A stretch of 64,000 nucleotides of DNA from Hansfordia pulvinata (taxonomy: Eukaryota > Ascomycota > Sordariomycetes > Xylariales), in NCBI GenBank assembly GCA_006538405.1, contig BJKQ01000023.1, positions 1-64,000 of the forward strand, in the 5' to 3' direction. A model generated the notes under the pieces. It saw only the letters and a list, made by a program, of their open reading frames with translations, had not been told where the DNA came from and ran no database searches. Shown in pieces: positions 31,160 through 42,912 of the stretch (within the stretch, counting starts at the first letter, position 1; each line of letters starts with the position of its first letter). The translations under genes were made by a program, and so were the position numbers.

Positions 31160-33797
31160 CATCCGACTCTGGCGATCGAGATACTAGTCGCGCAAAGCCT
31201 GACTTGCGTATGGCGTCGTCAATCCTTGGTTCTGCAATGCAATCGACTGTTCATTACCATGATGCTGAAGTATCTCTGCGGTTTCGATCTGCAATCGGGT
31301 AGCCAAGTCATGTATGAGCCCCTTGGTGAAAGCGGTTCGGGGGTGCGGTGTGCCCTCGCGCTCTCTATGGCTTGCGTACATATCTTCAGTGTTCCTAAGG
31401 CTATAGACCCAGTTGAAGGGGGACCTCAGGGCAATCGTGATAAAGTCTTCATTACGGACATTCCCCACGATCCAAGTCACAAGATAGGTGATCTTTTGAT
31501 TATCAGTGCCAGGTTTCTCTGGCTCGCTGGTAACGAGGATATCGAACGCTGCGAGTCTGTTCCCTCTCTAATTTTCGGTCTTTCGATGTTGAAAAGGCCC
31601 AGAACCATGCTTTGCGGGATGGTCGGCCTTCTGTCGACGACATTCGGAGGCAGTAACCAACGCGCTAGCTTGGTATGTTGGAAAGTTTGTGTTTCTTCCC
31701 CGGAAGGCGATGAAGAGCTGGCCCTGAGGGGAGGCCAAAGATTAAAGCCGAAACATTGTTGCCAGAGATATGATCTAAATATTAGATCCGCTCGGCAGCC
31801 TCGCTAGGCTGAGCATTTCTGAGCTCCACCTCTTTGGGGAGTCTTGGGGGAAGTTCTTCACTGATGTGCCTAGATTATGGTCATACAATAGTCTTCGCTC
31901 AGATTTGGTCGATTTGGACGCCGTGACTCGTTCTCCAAGCTTTGCTGGCTTGGCTTGGGTTTGTGCGGAAGCTTTATCTCAAGGTCGAGCTGTTTTTGAG
32001 ATTTTGCCCCGTGCGTCACCCCGAAATCGTTGCTGTCTTCGTCGCTTTGTACATGAGATGAAACCTCCGCCGCGATGCGGGCGGGGCTTGGGGAGAGAGG
32101 CTTGCGTTCGTCGATCAGCTTTCTATGGGTCTGATGAGTCGGGAAGCAACCCAACTTCCTTGTTGAAACGATTTGAAGTTGCCGATTGCTTGATTGCCAC
32201 CTCGTAGCGCCTTCGCTTTGGTTTCATGGCCCTATGGAGAGGTTGTTTTATAGAGCGGTGGAAAGAATGTCTGTCTCGTATATCTTCCTCGTGCCCATCA
32301 TCTTGATCGCAGTCCAAACCATCCCGCTTTCCTGTCCTATCTGCAGCTATGCTTCCGCTCCTTGTGGCGGGTGGAGCCTGGAGAACTTTCTTTTCTCCAG
32401 ACGTCCTGATCCAATCTGAAATCTGGTTGCAAGTATCATTCGTAAGATCTCCATGACCATCCTTCTTGGTCGTCAGAAAGCTTTTGTAATCACCTTTCGG
32501 GCGATCGTACGCCTTTTCTGCCCTCCCGAACTTCTCAAGCATGTCGAACCGGGCTGCATCGAGCATGGGGCCGTCCTCTCGGCGACGTGTACTCAGCATT
32601 GTGCAGCGCGAAGGCAGAGGCTCGTCGATATTGCCGGGGACTGTATACTGTCTTACTCTTGCCTTGTTCCTCCCGCCACGATGCATCTTCATCGATGTAT
32701 TGGCGCACATATTAAGATTTGTCAAGTAATCGTTTTGTGCCTGAGGGGCGCCCAATGTTGCTCAAGCCATGCTTCTTTCTCAGTGCCCTGAGTTTGTCAT
32801 CGTGATAGAGTACACGGATGGTCTTGCACAAGTCGAAACTTTTTCCTTGACTCTTGGAAATCTCGTCTATGCGCTGCCGGAGCCAATCAAGTGGTGTAAC
32901 GTCCATGTCGAACCTTTTGAGCTCCTCGTAGTAATCAGGAGCCGAAACATGGTATCATAGTTAATGAAAGAACTGTGAAGTTCTGCCATCATTTCCCTCT
33001 TGAAAGTTGGTATGGGTGGAAAGTATTCTCTCTTTTGAGAAAGTCCAAGATGAAGTGGCCACGGTTAACCTGGCGGTTAGCAAAAAAGACATGATGGCGG
33101 GCGAGTCCAGAGGTGCGACGCAACCGTTCCAGCTTCTTTTCATACCAATTTAGCCTCGACTGAATGACGGACTCGAGTATCGGCCAGCTAGGATCACAGC
33201 ATTCATGGGTCTCATCGATCTCCTCACATGGGACTCCCGCAAGCATAGGCGGGAGGACGTAGATCCCATTCTGGCAACACATAGCCAGGCTTGCAGCAGA
33301 AACCTCGTCGCGATCACTCAAACCTTTCCTCTTCTGGAACAGAAGTCTAGAAATCCTGAGGGCTCTCCTGGGCAATTCGTAATGGAGGAGATGACGCAGC
33401 CCGGGCTTTGTTCAAAGATCAGACAGTATCGAGAGATAAGTGAGACAGGGATTGAAACAGCCGAAAGCCTAGAGTAAGGGATCTGAAGTCCAAACTTACC
33501 CTCGATAACATGTCCGTTGTCATTGCGTTTCTTTTTTACCACATGAATATTTGAAGCAGCCATTCCATGATTCACCTTTTCCGGTCTGGCCCGGATAGGG
33601 GGGACTTTGATGCGAAAATCTTCGTCGTTGTTGAGATTGGTCTTCTGCATGAGGTGTACATGATGAGAGAGGTTGGATGGATTGCCAAATGCCTCGTCAC
33701 CCTTGGTATGTATTTGCTGGCGCTTTGCGTCGTTCTTCGCGCCGAGATCGAATGTAGGATAGATCTTTGGAGGTAGTGGCACCGGTGCTATATGCAA
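31160..33797 (-). pseudogene. Large basic protein, module partner copy B, frameshifted
   Basis: Reading right to left: an exon around 33797-33504 (KNDAKRQQIHTKGDEAFGNP; donor GTAAGT at 33503), an exon from about 33330 (SDRDEVSAASLAMCCQNGIY; SRLNWYEKKLERLRRTSG), then ELKRFDMDVTPLDWLRQRID near 32900, MLSTRRREDGPMLDAARFDM near 32580, and EDFITIALRSPFNWVYSLRN near 31440. Stops and shifts at about 32950, 32740 and 31800 make it a pseudogene. The DYYEELKRFDMDVTPLDWLR segment is faintly reminiscent of a bromodomain BC region, but that is weak. No ATG is present at the right end; a TTTACAG acceptor near 33835 suggests a lost 5' exon. It lies about 0.65 kb upstream of JmjC copy B, as in module A. Confidence 0.5.
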
Positions 33798-33812
33798 ACG
33801 AGTCTCTCCGCC

Positions 33813-34055
33813 ATGACGGCGCTGTTGCCTGTAAATTTGGAAAGTTCCAGACCCATTCCGCCGCTAATGGATCTCGGCCGCAGCCCGTTACCTCCGACAC
33901 CAAACGCGGTCCCTACTTCCCCATCCAGTCCAGCCAAGCGGCGAAAGGTCCGGAAGGGCACCCGGAGCTGCGGGCAGTGTAAGACGAGAAAGACACCAGC
34001 CGCTGGACCAGGTGCGGCTCTGCTAGCTCGCTGGCCAGCCAAAACACCTCTATGA
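33813..34055 (+). pseudogene. Truncated Zn(II)2Cys6 transcription factor
   Basis: From ATG 33813 the frame reads a proline-rich leader, then RRKVRKGTRSCGQCKTRK, the standard start of a fungal Zn2Cys6 binuclear cluster. After the first two cysteines the sequence departs from the family (no further Cys pairs) and stops at 34055. It is therefore a broken 5' end with no DNA-binding domain. It is divergent from, and almost overlaps, the 5' end of partner copy B, so one insertion or rearrangement may have truncated both. Confidence 0.55.
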
Positions 34056-34856
34056 GATTTTGCGCCTGCTACTCGGCAATGAACCCAGCCTCCTCCCTTT
34101 CATGTCGCCGAACGCGCGAGAGCGCGTCGACGGCGATTACTTCTGGCTCTCTGCCCGCGGAGAGAGTGTGCATGCATGGAATCATGCTTGGTCTAAAAAG
34201 GGTTAAACCTGATGGTCTCGTTTGAGATTAGGAAAGCTAGACACAATAGGCCAAGAAATCTGGTCTGTTTCAAAGAAGTCTATCACTTCATCACTATACA
34301 TTGAATTCTGCGTACCCTTCCTAAGATCCAGGAAATACCCATACTCGTTTGCAGTGGCTGGGTTCTGTGGCTGGGTCCTGATTTGGGACTAGTCGCTGAT
34401 TCAGAATACGAGCGCTACCAATCGCCCACGAGTATGGTAAGGTCAGTTGTGTAAATTATTTTAATTTACAAAGGCGTTGAACCTAGGCGCTAAACAGATT
34501 CCTGTGACTCTGTGCTACAGGGACTAGGGTCAGCCATGAGGCTGCGACGACTAAAAAATGCACTAACATAGCTTACAGCTTCTAGTGCCAGCCAGATTCT
34601 TAGCTCCGTGCTCTACATGCAAACTCTATCAATAATCTAGCTTGGCGCTTCTCCAGCCTGCTAAGATCAGCTTACGAGGTCACAGGGGTAAGTTATACGA
34701 GTGGAGCTGATACGGTTTTCGGATCTAACCTATCCTAGCCATTTTATGGGCTCTTCTCTGGTGCTGATAAGGTTGATCGCGGGCTTATAAGTGAGAAAGT
34801 CCAGGTATTTATAGCCACTAAATTATGATGATAATCTCACTACTCAGTTATTTCAG
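34056..34856. other. Intergenic region, no gene seen
   Basis: No coding feature recognised; locally AT-rich around 34440-34480. Confidence 0.3.
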
Positions 34857-35375
34857 ATGGCTAGTAGAAGCCAAGAGGCCCTAATGCACTACCTGACAGG
34901 GGGAGTAAAACTCGTGTCCGCAACCTCGTATGCACTCTTTGCCGCCAAGGCATTCACTAGCATGGTCTCCGAGCCAAGATCGCGATTAACGTCCGGCGTG
35001 GCCAAGTTTGCCCAGGAACATGGCGCAGGGCAATGCATCTTTTCGGAAGGGAGAAACCTAGAATACGGGCACTGAAAGCTCTTCGAAAACGCGCTGATGA
35101 TCATGAGTGCGTCGCAGGACATGGTCATAATGATTACCGCCGGCGAGTCTACAGTACACCGTGGCAACATAAAGGGCAAATGCGAAGCATTACTACATCA
35201 AATTGCATGGGTGTACGCACGGGCCGATCTGAAATTTGCCTGTTCTATATGCTCGTCGGGTCGGTGCAACTAACCTGCCACCGGCGTTGGCCCCGGCCCC
35301 GTTCGCGGAGTCGGCGTAATAGCCAGAGGAATGTCTCCGCAAATAGCCTCCGAAATTGTTTAGCTACAAGTTGAA
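34857..35375 (+). pseudogene. Unrecognised broken gene upstream of the SDR
   Basis: A frame from ATG 34857 (MASRSQEALMHYLTGGVKLV) reads through an in-frame TGA at 35073 into SASQDMVIMITAGESTVHRG and KCEALLHQIAWVYARADLKF before more stops. The residue pattern is protein-like on both sides of the stop, so this looks like a decayed gene of at least 170 codons. The family is not recognised. Confidence 0.35.
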
Positions 35376-35527
35376 TTACCTGGACGCCTAGTCAGTCTTT
35401 CGTCCGATAATGAACTATAAGAGCTTAAATTCTCATTCGCTTTGAACGCAGTTTTTGTGACGCTCAATTGGCGACCTTTACGACTGAGACTATATAAACA
35501 CCCTGGATATCAACACAAGCACCGACA

Positions 35528-36824
35528 ATGAATTCGACAAAGACTGGTACAATCCTTATAACGGGCGCGAACGGCGGCCTGGGATCCGCTATGATACAGC
35601 GGATTGCCTCCTCAGTGGAGCTTGCCACCTCTTATCAAGGACTTTACACTGTGCGTAACCCAACTCGGGCGACCGCCGTGCGAGGGGTGTTGGGAACACC
35701 CACAGCAGGCCTACCAGCGGAAGGGCAGAGCTCCTTTTCAGTTGCGGGCAGTACGAGGACCGATCATACCTATGAGCTAGCTTCGCTAGACTTGAGCAGC
35801 CTCGCAAGCGTGCGCGACTTTGCGGCCACGGTGAACGCGCGGGTGGTCGCGGGCACTTTACCCCCAATCCGCGCACTGGTGCTCAACGCAGCGTACCAGG
35901 AGACGACTGGACAGTCCTTTACCACTGACGGTTTCGACCTGACTTTCCAAACTAACTACTTGGCCCAATTCCTGCTCACGCTCCTGCTTCTTCAAAGTTT
36001 GGACAGCCAGCATGCCAGAATATTGGTCGTTGGTAGTTGGTCACACAAGTCAGTCTTGATTCTACTGTTTCTTATGTTTGACTGGGTGATTAGTCGATGG
36101 TGTCGTGTTTCGGGCTCGCAGAATTCCGAGGGTGAAAAGCCACAAGCTCACATTGCTCAAACTTAGCACGACGGACAAGCAAAATCAGATAGGACCATTC
36201 GCTAAGGCTTTCACCGAGGACCGATACAGCGAGCACTTCAGGGGTCAGCAACCATTCGACGTTGAATCGCGCCTGCGCGGAACATGGAGCTCGGCGAAAG
36301 AACATCCAGACGATTTGGCAGACGCGGGATACCGACGCTACGGAGCATCAAAGCTGTGTCAAGTCATAATGATGTATGTCATGCTGCTTAGGACAAATTA
36401 GGGACGACTAACATTCTAATTTGCTAGGAAAGAACTTTGTCGTCGCTTACGGCGAGACCCTGCTCTATCGAATATCACAACTCTGGCCATGGACCCAGGC
36501 AGCATGGGTAGTGGGCTAGGAACCCACGGGTCTCTGTTGACGCGACTTATTTTCAAAACGGTCTTGCCCGTGGTAGGTCCCCTAGCAGTGCGTTTGCAGC
36601 CGAATGGGACTATGCGGACACCAACAAAGTCTGCGCGCGATGCACTCGCCGCCTGTTTCGATGACTGCTATAATCACACCCACGGCCTCTACTTGAACGG
36701 ATCGGATGTCAGCGACGTTGGCCCCGAGGCCGGGGATGAAGAGAAGTCTAAGCGGGTGTGGGCAGAGACCGTGAGACTTGTCGGGTTACGCAAGGATAAT
36801 ACCAAGCTGGCAGATTGGCAGTGA
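35528..36824 (+). CDS. Short-chain dehydrogenase/reductase
   Basis: Exons 35528-36048, 36122-36373 and 36428-36824 join in frame to 389 aa. Introns are 73 bp (GTCAGT...CTCGCAG) and 54 bp (GTATGT...GACTAAC...TGCTAG). The N-terminal Rossmann motif is TGANGGLG (residues 12-19), LVLNAA provides the structural NxA motif, and YGASK carries the catalytic Tyr and Lys. A PGSMGSGLGT segment follows the active site. The family uses NAD(P)H to reduce or oxidise carbonyls and alcohols; the substrate cannot be told. It resembles the larger SDRs often found beside fungal secondary-metabolite genes, but none is recognisable next to it. A TATA-like TATATAAAC lies near 35491. No disabling change is seen. Confidence 0.85.
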
Positions 36825-36934
36825 CAGAACTAACTTACTATCTTGACCCGTCAGAGAAGAGATCAAAATTTAACTGTTCGTAATGCGACCAACTGATTTA
36901 GTTATTGAAAGAGCACCGAAGACACGGGTCCGCT

Positions 36935-39435
36935 TCTAGTTAACCCTGGCTGCCGCAAGGCCTTGCAGAGCGCCGTAGGCCTCCGCGCCTACGACCTCAG
37001 CTTTGCCTAGTCTCTCTTTGTTTCGGTAGACTTCTGTTGTCGTTCCGCCGACTCTGATGGTATACCCCTAGCCGGTCCGCCTTTCGGCGCGCTGTTTAGT
37101 ACGACCCGTCTGTGTAGACAACTAGGTCCTTTGTTGGGTTTCTTTCGCGGAGCCACGCTCGGAAGAGGTCTGCTTCTTGTTCCTCGCCTTGGCGGCAAGG
37201 TTGTCCCGTGTGCCCCGTTCGCAGGAGCAGAGGCCTCGGAAAATTAGGTGCTAGCTGGTAGCTCCTTTGGAGTCGTGTGGCCTCTTTTCGTGCTTGCAAG
37301 GGGAGTTGGCCCAGAAGCGGGTGGGTCTTATCGATCCGACCTAGTCGGAAGCCGTGCCGCCGTCGGATCTGCTCCGCTAGCAGTTCTGCGGTTGGAATCT
37401 GCGATTCGAAGCGCAGTAGGTGTGTTGAGTGTCTTCCACACAGGTAAGATGGCTCTCATTGAGGTCCGGAGAACCATTTCTACCTTTTGCAGCTGCTTCA
37501 TGACCTGGCGGGTTCTTTTCCGGCCTCCGATGTCTGTTTCCTTGGTTCCAGGGTACCAGACCTCCATCCCATGGATAAGAACTGGCAGAACGCACGCTTT
37601 CACTGCTCGTAGAGTTGATTCGACCGGTAGGCCTCGGACTGTGTTGCATAGGCCCCGACTATGGTTTGCAACCCGGCTCGCCTTCGCTGCCCAGTATGCT
37701 GTGTGTTCGTAGAATCTCAGCTTCGGTCTAGGAAAACGCCCAGCCACCTCATTGACTTGCCCGCGGACTTGGTCGTTGTTCCGTGCATGACTGGTGGGTT
37801 ATCGGTGTTCCTCATCCTGGAAAAGTGCATTACTTCTGTTTTCCCCGGGACGAATTCGACCGCATCCTGGGCGCTCCAGTATGTCAGCTGTTGTAGTTGT
37901 TGGCTGGCATCAGCAGCCGTCTCTTGGAGTGTACGCCCAGTCGAAAGGCTGCTCGCGTCGTCAGAATATCCAAAGCGTCGTCGTCTCACTCCAAGTTGCC
38001 CGCAGATTGGCTCTGTGTACAACATATAGAGGATGGGTGACACTGGCGATCCTTGGGTTAGATCACAGTCTAGGGCAGAGGTATCTGTCACTGTGCCTTC
38101 GAAGCGAACCCGAGCCGATCTGTCCGTGATGAATGACTCGGTCCACCGGATAAGTGAGTCGGGCCAGCCCTGCTCTCTCATCCGCACCACGAGCCTTCCG
38201 GACAGGGCAGCGTCAAAGAGGCCTTTCACGTCGGCTGTCACGAGAGTGGCAACTTGTCCTTCGTTCAGGGCCTGTTCAATGTCGTGTACTAGTGCGGCCA
38301 CAAGGTCTGTTGCGGAGCGTTTTGGCAGCGCCCCGAAGTGCTGTGGTGCCAGTATTCTCTTCTCGATTACCCTTCTCGCCAGTCTTCGCGCGACAAGCCT
38401 CTCCAGGCCCTTGCCGAGGGATGAAAGTAGAGAGATCGGCCGATATGCTCTGGGAATCGAGTAGTCCGTCTTGCCCTTCTTAGGGATCATGACCACCTCG
38501 GCCACCTGAGCGGTCGCGGGTGGTGGCCTATTTGGAGGCATAGCTCAAAGAGCCTCCGGACTTGCTCGCCGATTGCCGGCCAGACTGCCTTGCGGAGTTT
38601 CACGGTGAGTTCGTCCACCCCGGGCGATGTGCTTTTTTTGTTGATCGTGCTAGCCTCCGTTTCTTCTCGTGTGACCCATGTCTCGAAAGATATGTTTATG
38701 TGCTTTTGTTGTTGATCGTGCTAGCCTCTGTTTCCTCTAGTGTGACCCGTGTCTCGAAAGGGGTGTTTGCCTGGGGTGGCTTTACTTGTGTGGCCCAGGG
38801 GTTCCTAATGTCGTTGGCCGAACCGATGCGCTCGAGAGTCGCTTTTCGGAGAGCTTGTGCTTTCTCAGGTTGGGCCTCGTAGACCACGCCGTTTGAGATG
38901 ATTGGTGGGAGCTCAGGCCCGTTGTGAGCTTGTGCCAGGATATGACCCTGTACAGGTCTTTGGCTTCTTTCACCGTGTCGATCAGCTTTCGCCAATGCTC
39001 CCACTTTGCGAGCCGTACAGTGCGTCGAAAACTTCGTCTGGCTGCTGAAATATCCTCTTGACCCATGGCTGCGTGGTGGCCTAGTTCTCGGTATATCTGA
39101 GCAGCTGACTTACAGTCGTCATTCCATCAAGTGGTGGGCCTCGACTGTGTTGTTGCTCTGCCGACAGCTCGGACGCATCCCTGGACTGTGAGGACCAGTT
39201 TTCCGGCAAAAGCGTCCGCACTCTTAGCAGTACTATTCAGATCTGGAAGCTCGTGGAGCCGGCGCTGGACCATCTCTCTTAGCTCTTTTAACCGGTCGTC
39301 TGGGACCACCCAGGTTGGTGAGCCTGCTCTCCCCTTCGGCTACCGGCCGAGAGGCACAACTCTCCGGAGCGTTTCATGGTCCGATGGGGGGTGCAAGACC
39401 TGGCTGACCTCTGCTTCAGCCGTACCTAACTAATC
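36935..39435 (-). mobile_element. LINE copy 2 (Tad-like), truncated at both ends
   Basis: On the minus strand this matches LINE copy 1 from the end of its endonuclease (SDHETLRRVV; VPDDRLKELREMVQRR) through reverse transcriptase to the start of RNase H (VVYTDGSY; AEAYGALQGL). The RT frame 38541-37717 is open for 274 codons, but the catalytic box reads FGYSDDA instead of FGYADDA, and LPQGSP has become LTQGSP. The 5' side is cut inside the endonuclease and the 3' side inside RNase H, so it is immobile. It lies just 3' of the SDR gene. Confidence 0.85.
38629..38769. repeat. ~70-bp tandem duplication inside LINE copy 2
   Basis: The segment beginning GTGCTTTTTTTGTTGATCG is repeated next to itself beginning GTGCTTTTGTTGTTGATCG, each ending in GTCTCGAAAG. 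LINE copy 1 has a single version. A later event within the dead element. Confidence 0.75.
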
Positions 39436-39762
39436 TTTTTTGACCTGATGAGAATCTTTAATTATTATAAAAATAAATCGGATTAAGTTTCTAATTGATA
39501 ATCATCTTCGAGTTTGCAAAAATTTGACTATATAAAAGCAGAAAAACATATGACTAAATGCATTTAAAGTTAATTTGTAATAATTATTTTGAACTTATCT
39601 TTTAAATGGAAGAACATACGTAAGTTTAATTGAAAAAAGTTTTACCTGAGTTAACAGATTAGAAAGGGTTTATATTAAAACTTTGCGAACTAAAATGTTG
39701 ATTTTGAAAGTATTGTCACCCTCGAACCTTATTATTACGTTAAATCAACTTTTTATGAAATT
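39436..39762. other. AT-rich relic between LINE copy 2 and LTR 2
   Basis: Strongly AT- and TA-rich, without coding capacity, with a sharp boundary at the LINE. Similar in character to 20690-20900 next to LTR 1. Consistent with RIP-decayed transposon sequence. Confidence 0.5.
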
Positions 39763-40274
39763 GTAACGACCTGGATTCTTCCTAAGAAAAATACAGAGGT
39801 GGTCTGGGTTTATGTTCCGGGAGAACACTCGAAAGGTCGTCTGTCGATAGACTCTGAGCAATCGCACTGACAATAGGCAACTGAAGTACTGAACAAGCGG
39901 TAGACTCTCGTTATGAGATATGCTCACATCCAAGAATGACTTAGATGCTAAGATGGATCACTGAGGTAATGAATGACTAGATACATGAGAAACCTTCCAG
40001 CCTAATATGTCCTTCATTTCCTCACTGATGTCCTTGAATCTGGCTTGTGGTCCCAGATTCCCTGATCTCTGGATCTGTCCAAGATTCCCAGATTCCCTGA
40101 ATCTCAGAATCTCGCCAAGATCCCCAGATCTGATCACGTGACTTTGTCACGTGTCTCCACACTCCCTTGCGTACATGATTGGTTTGGCACAGACCCGTAC
40201 GACCATTGGTCCACAGGTCTCCTGCCTACATTAGTGTGGTCCGTCCTGCCGGCCTGGGAATCGGGTTCGTAACA
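39763..40274 (-). mobile_element. Solo LTR 2
   Basis: On the minus strand it begins TGTTACGAACCCGATTCCC and ends CAGGTCGTTACA, the same termini as LTR 1. The first ~90 and last ~260 bases match LTR 1; the middle differs and contains short GATTCCC/CAGATTC-type near-repeats. Flanks (GAAAT / TGAAG) give no exact duplication. Orientation is opposite to LTR 1, so the pair does not bound one element. Confidence 0.7.
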
Positions 40275-41449
40275 TGAAGCTATTTCTTTTTTAAAACTTT
40301 ATAAGCTTTATCTTTATTAAAATCACTCCATATAAGGCACGTAAAGAGCTCTTACTGTGTTTCAGTTATTTAATTACGCACTTTAAACTACGGACTTGTT
40401 TGTTTCAATTCGTTTTACGCTTAAGTGTTAAAGCTAGGTTAAGGTGCCGCCGCTCCTGCCGCACTTATCATTATTATCATCGAGGTCCACGTTATCGTCC
40501 TCCTCGTTTTATCGTGTCGTAATTAAGGTTAAAGTGAATGCTTCCTCTACTAGCCTTGCTCGGTTTTCTGAATCCGTAGGCTATAAAAGTTATTCACTGT
40601 TAAGCTACAACAGATTCTAGGAATAAGGGGTCAGACAAAGAAGGACACTTTAACGAGAGCTTACAAGCGGCAACGCGCAGGTTCTGCAGCCCGTCAGTGT
40701 TAAAAGGTACTCGGCTACAACGGAGCCGTGAGACACTCACCAGTCGGCAACAGTAAAGTCTGTCAGTAAAGAACTAATATAATAAGAACTTGGAGGAGAC
40801 GCACGCCGTGTGATGGATTCAGCTAAGCCTGGCCTAAAGTGCGCAAGCATACAGGAAAATAACCAAGGCCTTTTTTTAGTACCATTCGCCCGCTTACGGT
40901 CATGGTTATAATTTTACCTTCCGAAGCCTCCCCCCCACCCCCCTCAACCGCCGCTCTATGCGGGGATCGCGGTGGCGATGCGAAGCGACGAACGAGAGCG
41001 GGCGGCCCGCCTCGGGGATGTTCGGGCTTCCTCCAAGCCACCCCACGACCTGCCAGGGTCTACAACCCCGGGAAGCTCACGTAACTCGTGGTGTAGAGGG
41101 CCTGAATTCGCGCGCGCGCTGTCTGGCTCGTGGATTTCCCGGGCGCGCTACGGGCTGCCGATTTTATTCCAGAGCGGTGGCGGTTGAGTTGCCACTGCCC
41201 GAGGCCAGTCCGATCTGGTGCGGAACTAGAGAAAGCTGCTGGCGAGACTTTGCCCGGCTTACGCGAGCATGGGCCGGAGACGTCAACCTTGTTAATCATT
41301 AAGAAGAGACCGCTCCGGCCTAATGTAGAGAGCAGGTTCATTCTGGGCGTCGTCGATCTGTCTCACCTCTGCATGCCACTAGCGAAGCCCAAGACCTGTC
41401 ACTTCCGCTTGCCGCAGAGCCCTCTTCGCTCGCTCAACGCCAGCCAGCC
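40275..41449. other. Intergenic region upstream of the phosphodiesterase
   Basis: AT-rich for about 150 bp after LTR 2, then increasingly GC-rich with a C-rich run (40930-40945). Probably includes the promoter and 5' leader of the gene at 41450. No gene seen. Confidence 0.35.
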
Positions 41450-42912
41450 ATGTTCACCAGAAGCGCGCTCCACCTCGCCGGCCTCTGCGCCCTGATCCAA
41501 GCCACCGACGGTGCGGGCCCTGCGCGCTTGTCGTCGCTGGTGCCCCGGGAGCCGAGCCATGGCGAGATCAAGGCCACGCTCGCCCGGCCCGAGGCCCTCA
41601 TCGCCGCCATGGAGGCCTCGACCCTCAAACGCAAGCTGCGCAGGTGCCTCGATACCGGCCTGGGCGGGAAGGGCCTGCAGCCCCACCGGTTCGCGATCGG
41701 GCACCGTGGCGGGTCGGTCAAGCAGTTCCCCGAGGAGACGCTGCCGGCGTACAAGGCCGGGCACTTGCTGGGCACCGGCATCCAGGAGTGCGACGTCAGC
41801 TTCACCAGCGACGGCCACCTGGTCTGCCAGCATTCGGCGTGTAGGTTTCGATCGCCAGATAGACGCCGCCGGCTCAACACAACCTCGCAATGCAGAGGGA
41901 GCCGGGAGGCGAGGCAAGAACCCCTGAAGACTTCTCGAGCTGACATCATGTTACTGGTAAAGGCGACCTCCATCTGACCACCAACATTGCCAGGACGCCC
42001 CTCGCCAGCAGATGCGAGCCGCACTGGTCTCACGACAAGGCGCAGTGCTGCACCTACCACCTGACGCTGAAGGAGTACCAGACGCTATGCGCCGTGCACG
42101 CAGGGAAGAAAGACACGCGCGGGCAGTTCGTCACGGACCCCAAAGCCTACATCGACAACCCGCCTGACTGGGCCTACGGGCTTCCCAAGAGCGTGATGCC
42201 TGACGACGAAAAGTGCATCAAGCCCCTGACGCATGACGAGTTCCTTAAGACTGTCAACGAGCAGGACGGCGACGTCGCCTTCACCAGCGAGCTGAAGCGG
42301 CCCAAGTCCAACCACCTCAAAAGCCTCAAAGACGGCCACAACCTCGGGCTCGCCATGGACGAGTTCCAGAGCAAGATCGTGAGCGAGTACGAGGCGCGCG
42401 AGATCGACCCCAAACGCGTGTGGCTGCAGAGCTTCGAGCCCGAAGACGTGTACGCGTGGGTGCAGGACGCGCCCGATTTCGGTGCGCAGGCCGTGCTGCT
42501 GGTGACCAAGGACAAGTGGAAGCTCAAAGCCTACGACATGCAGTTGGAGATGCTGGAGGAGTACCGGGACCGAGGGATCAAGTGGATAGGCGCATTCCTG
42601 CCTTACCTGCTCGAGGTCGACGGCGACGGCCAAGAGACTGCAGGCACAACGTTCGTCGTGTCCGAGTTTGCGACACGCGCCAAAACGCTCGGCTTCAATC
42701 TGCTGGCGTGGACCGCCGAGAAGGCGCCAGAGTACCAGACCCTCCCGTACCGGGGGCGTGCGGGCCAGGGCGGCGAGAGGTACGAGGTCCAAGATGGCGA
42801 CGTCTTCGAGATGATTGACGCGCTGCGCGGCAAGGTGGGCGTCGAGGGCGTCTTCTCCGACTGGTCCGCGACGACCTCCTTTTACGCCAACTGCGTCATC
42901 GGGAGTGGTTGA
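41450..42912 (+). CDS. Secreted glycerophosphodiester phosphodiesterase-like protein
   Basis: Exons 41450-41840 and 41963-42912 join in frame (GTAGGT...GGTAAAG, 122 bp) to about 446 aa. A signal peptide (MFTRSALHLAGLCALIQATD) is followed by the GDPD TIM-barrel signature: IGHRGG (H85), PEET (E95-E96), ECDV (E113, D115) and DGHLVCQHSACDLH (H128, spanning the splice). GDPDs hydrolyse glycerophosphodiesters to glycerol-3-phosphate and an alcohol with a divalent metal. The C-terminal half has further barrel elements (AFTSELK; VWLQSFEP; FNLLAWTAE). The gene is GC-rich compared with its neighbours and seems intact. A long antisense frame across it is a composition artefact. It may act in phosphate scavenging outside the cell; that is inference. 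Confidence 0.8.

Noticed and set aside
32820..32930. Bromodomain in partner copy B (DYYEELKRF...WLRQRID)
   Set aside because: Only one short stretch is suggestive; no ZA loop or acetyl-lysine asparagine could be identified.
20137..40274. One 20-kb LTR retrotransposon bounded by the two LTRs
   Set aside because: The LTRs are in opposite orientation, differ internally, and enclose genes and LINE sequence rather than gag/pol.
41100..41440. rRNA-like GC-rich stretch upstream of the phosphodiesterase
   Set aside because: No recognisable conserved rRNA segment; more likely promoter and leader of a GC-rich gene.
41399..42060. Antisense frames of 172 and 208 codons over the phosphodiesterase first exon
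   Set aside because: Same reason; Arg/Ala-rich composition and no recognisable domain.
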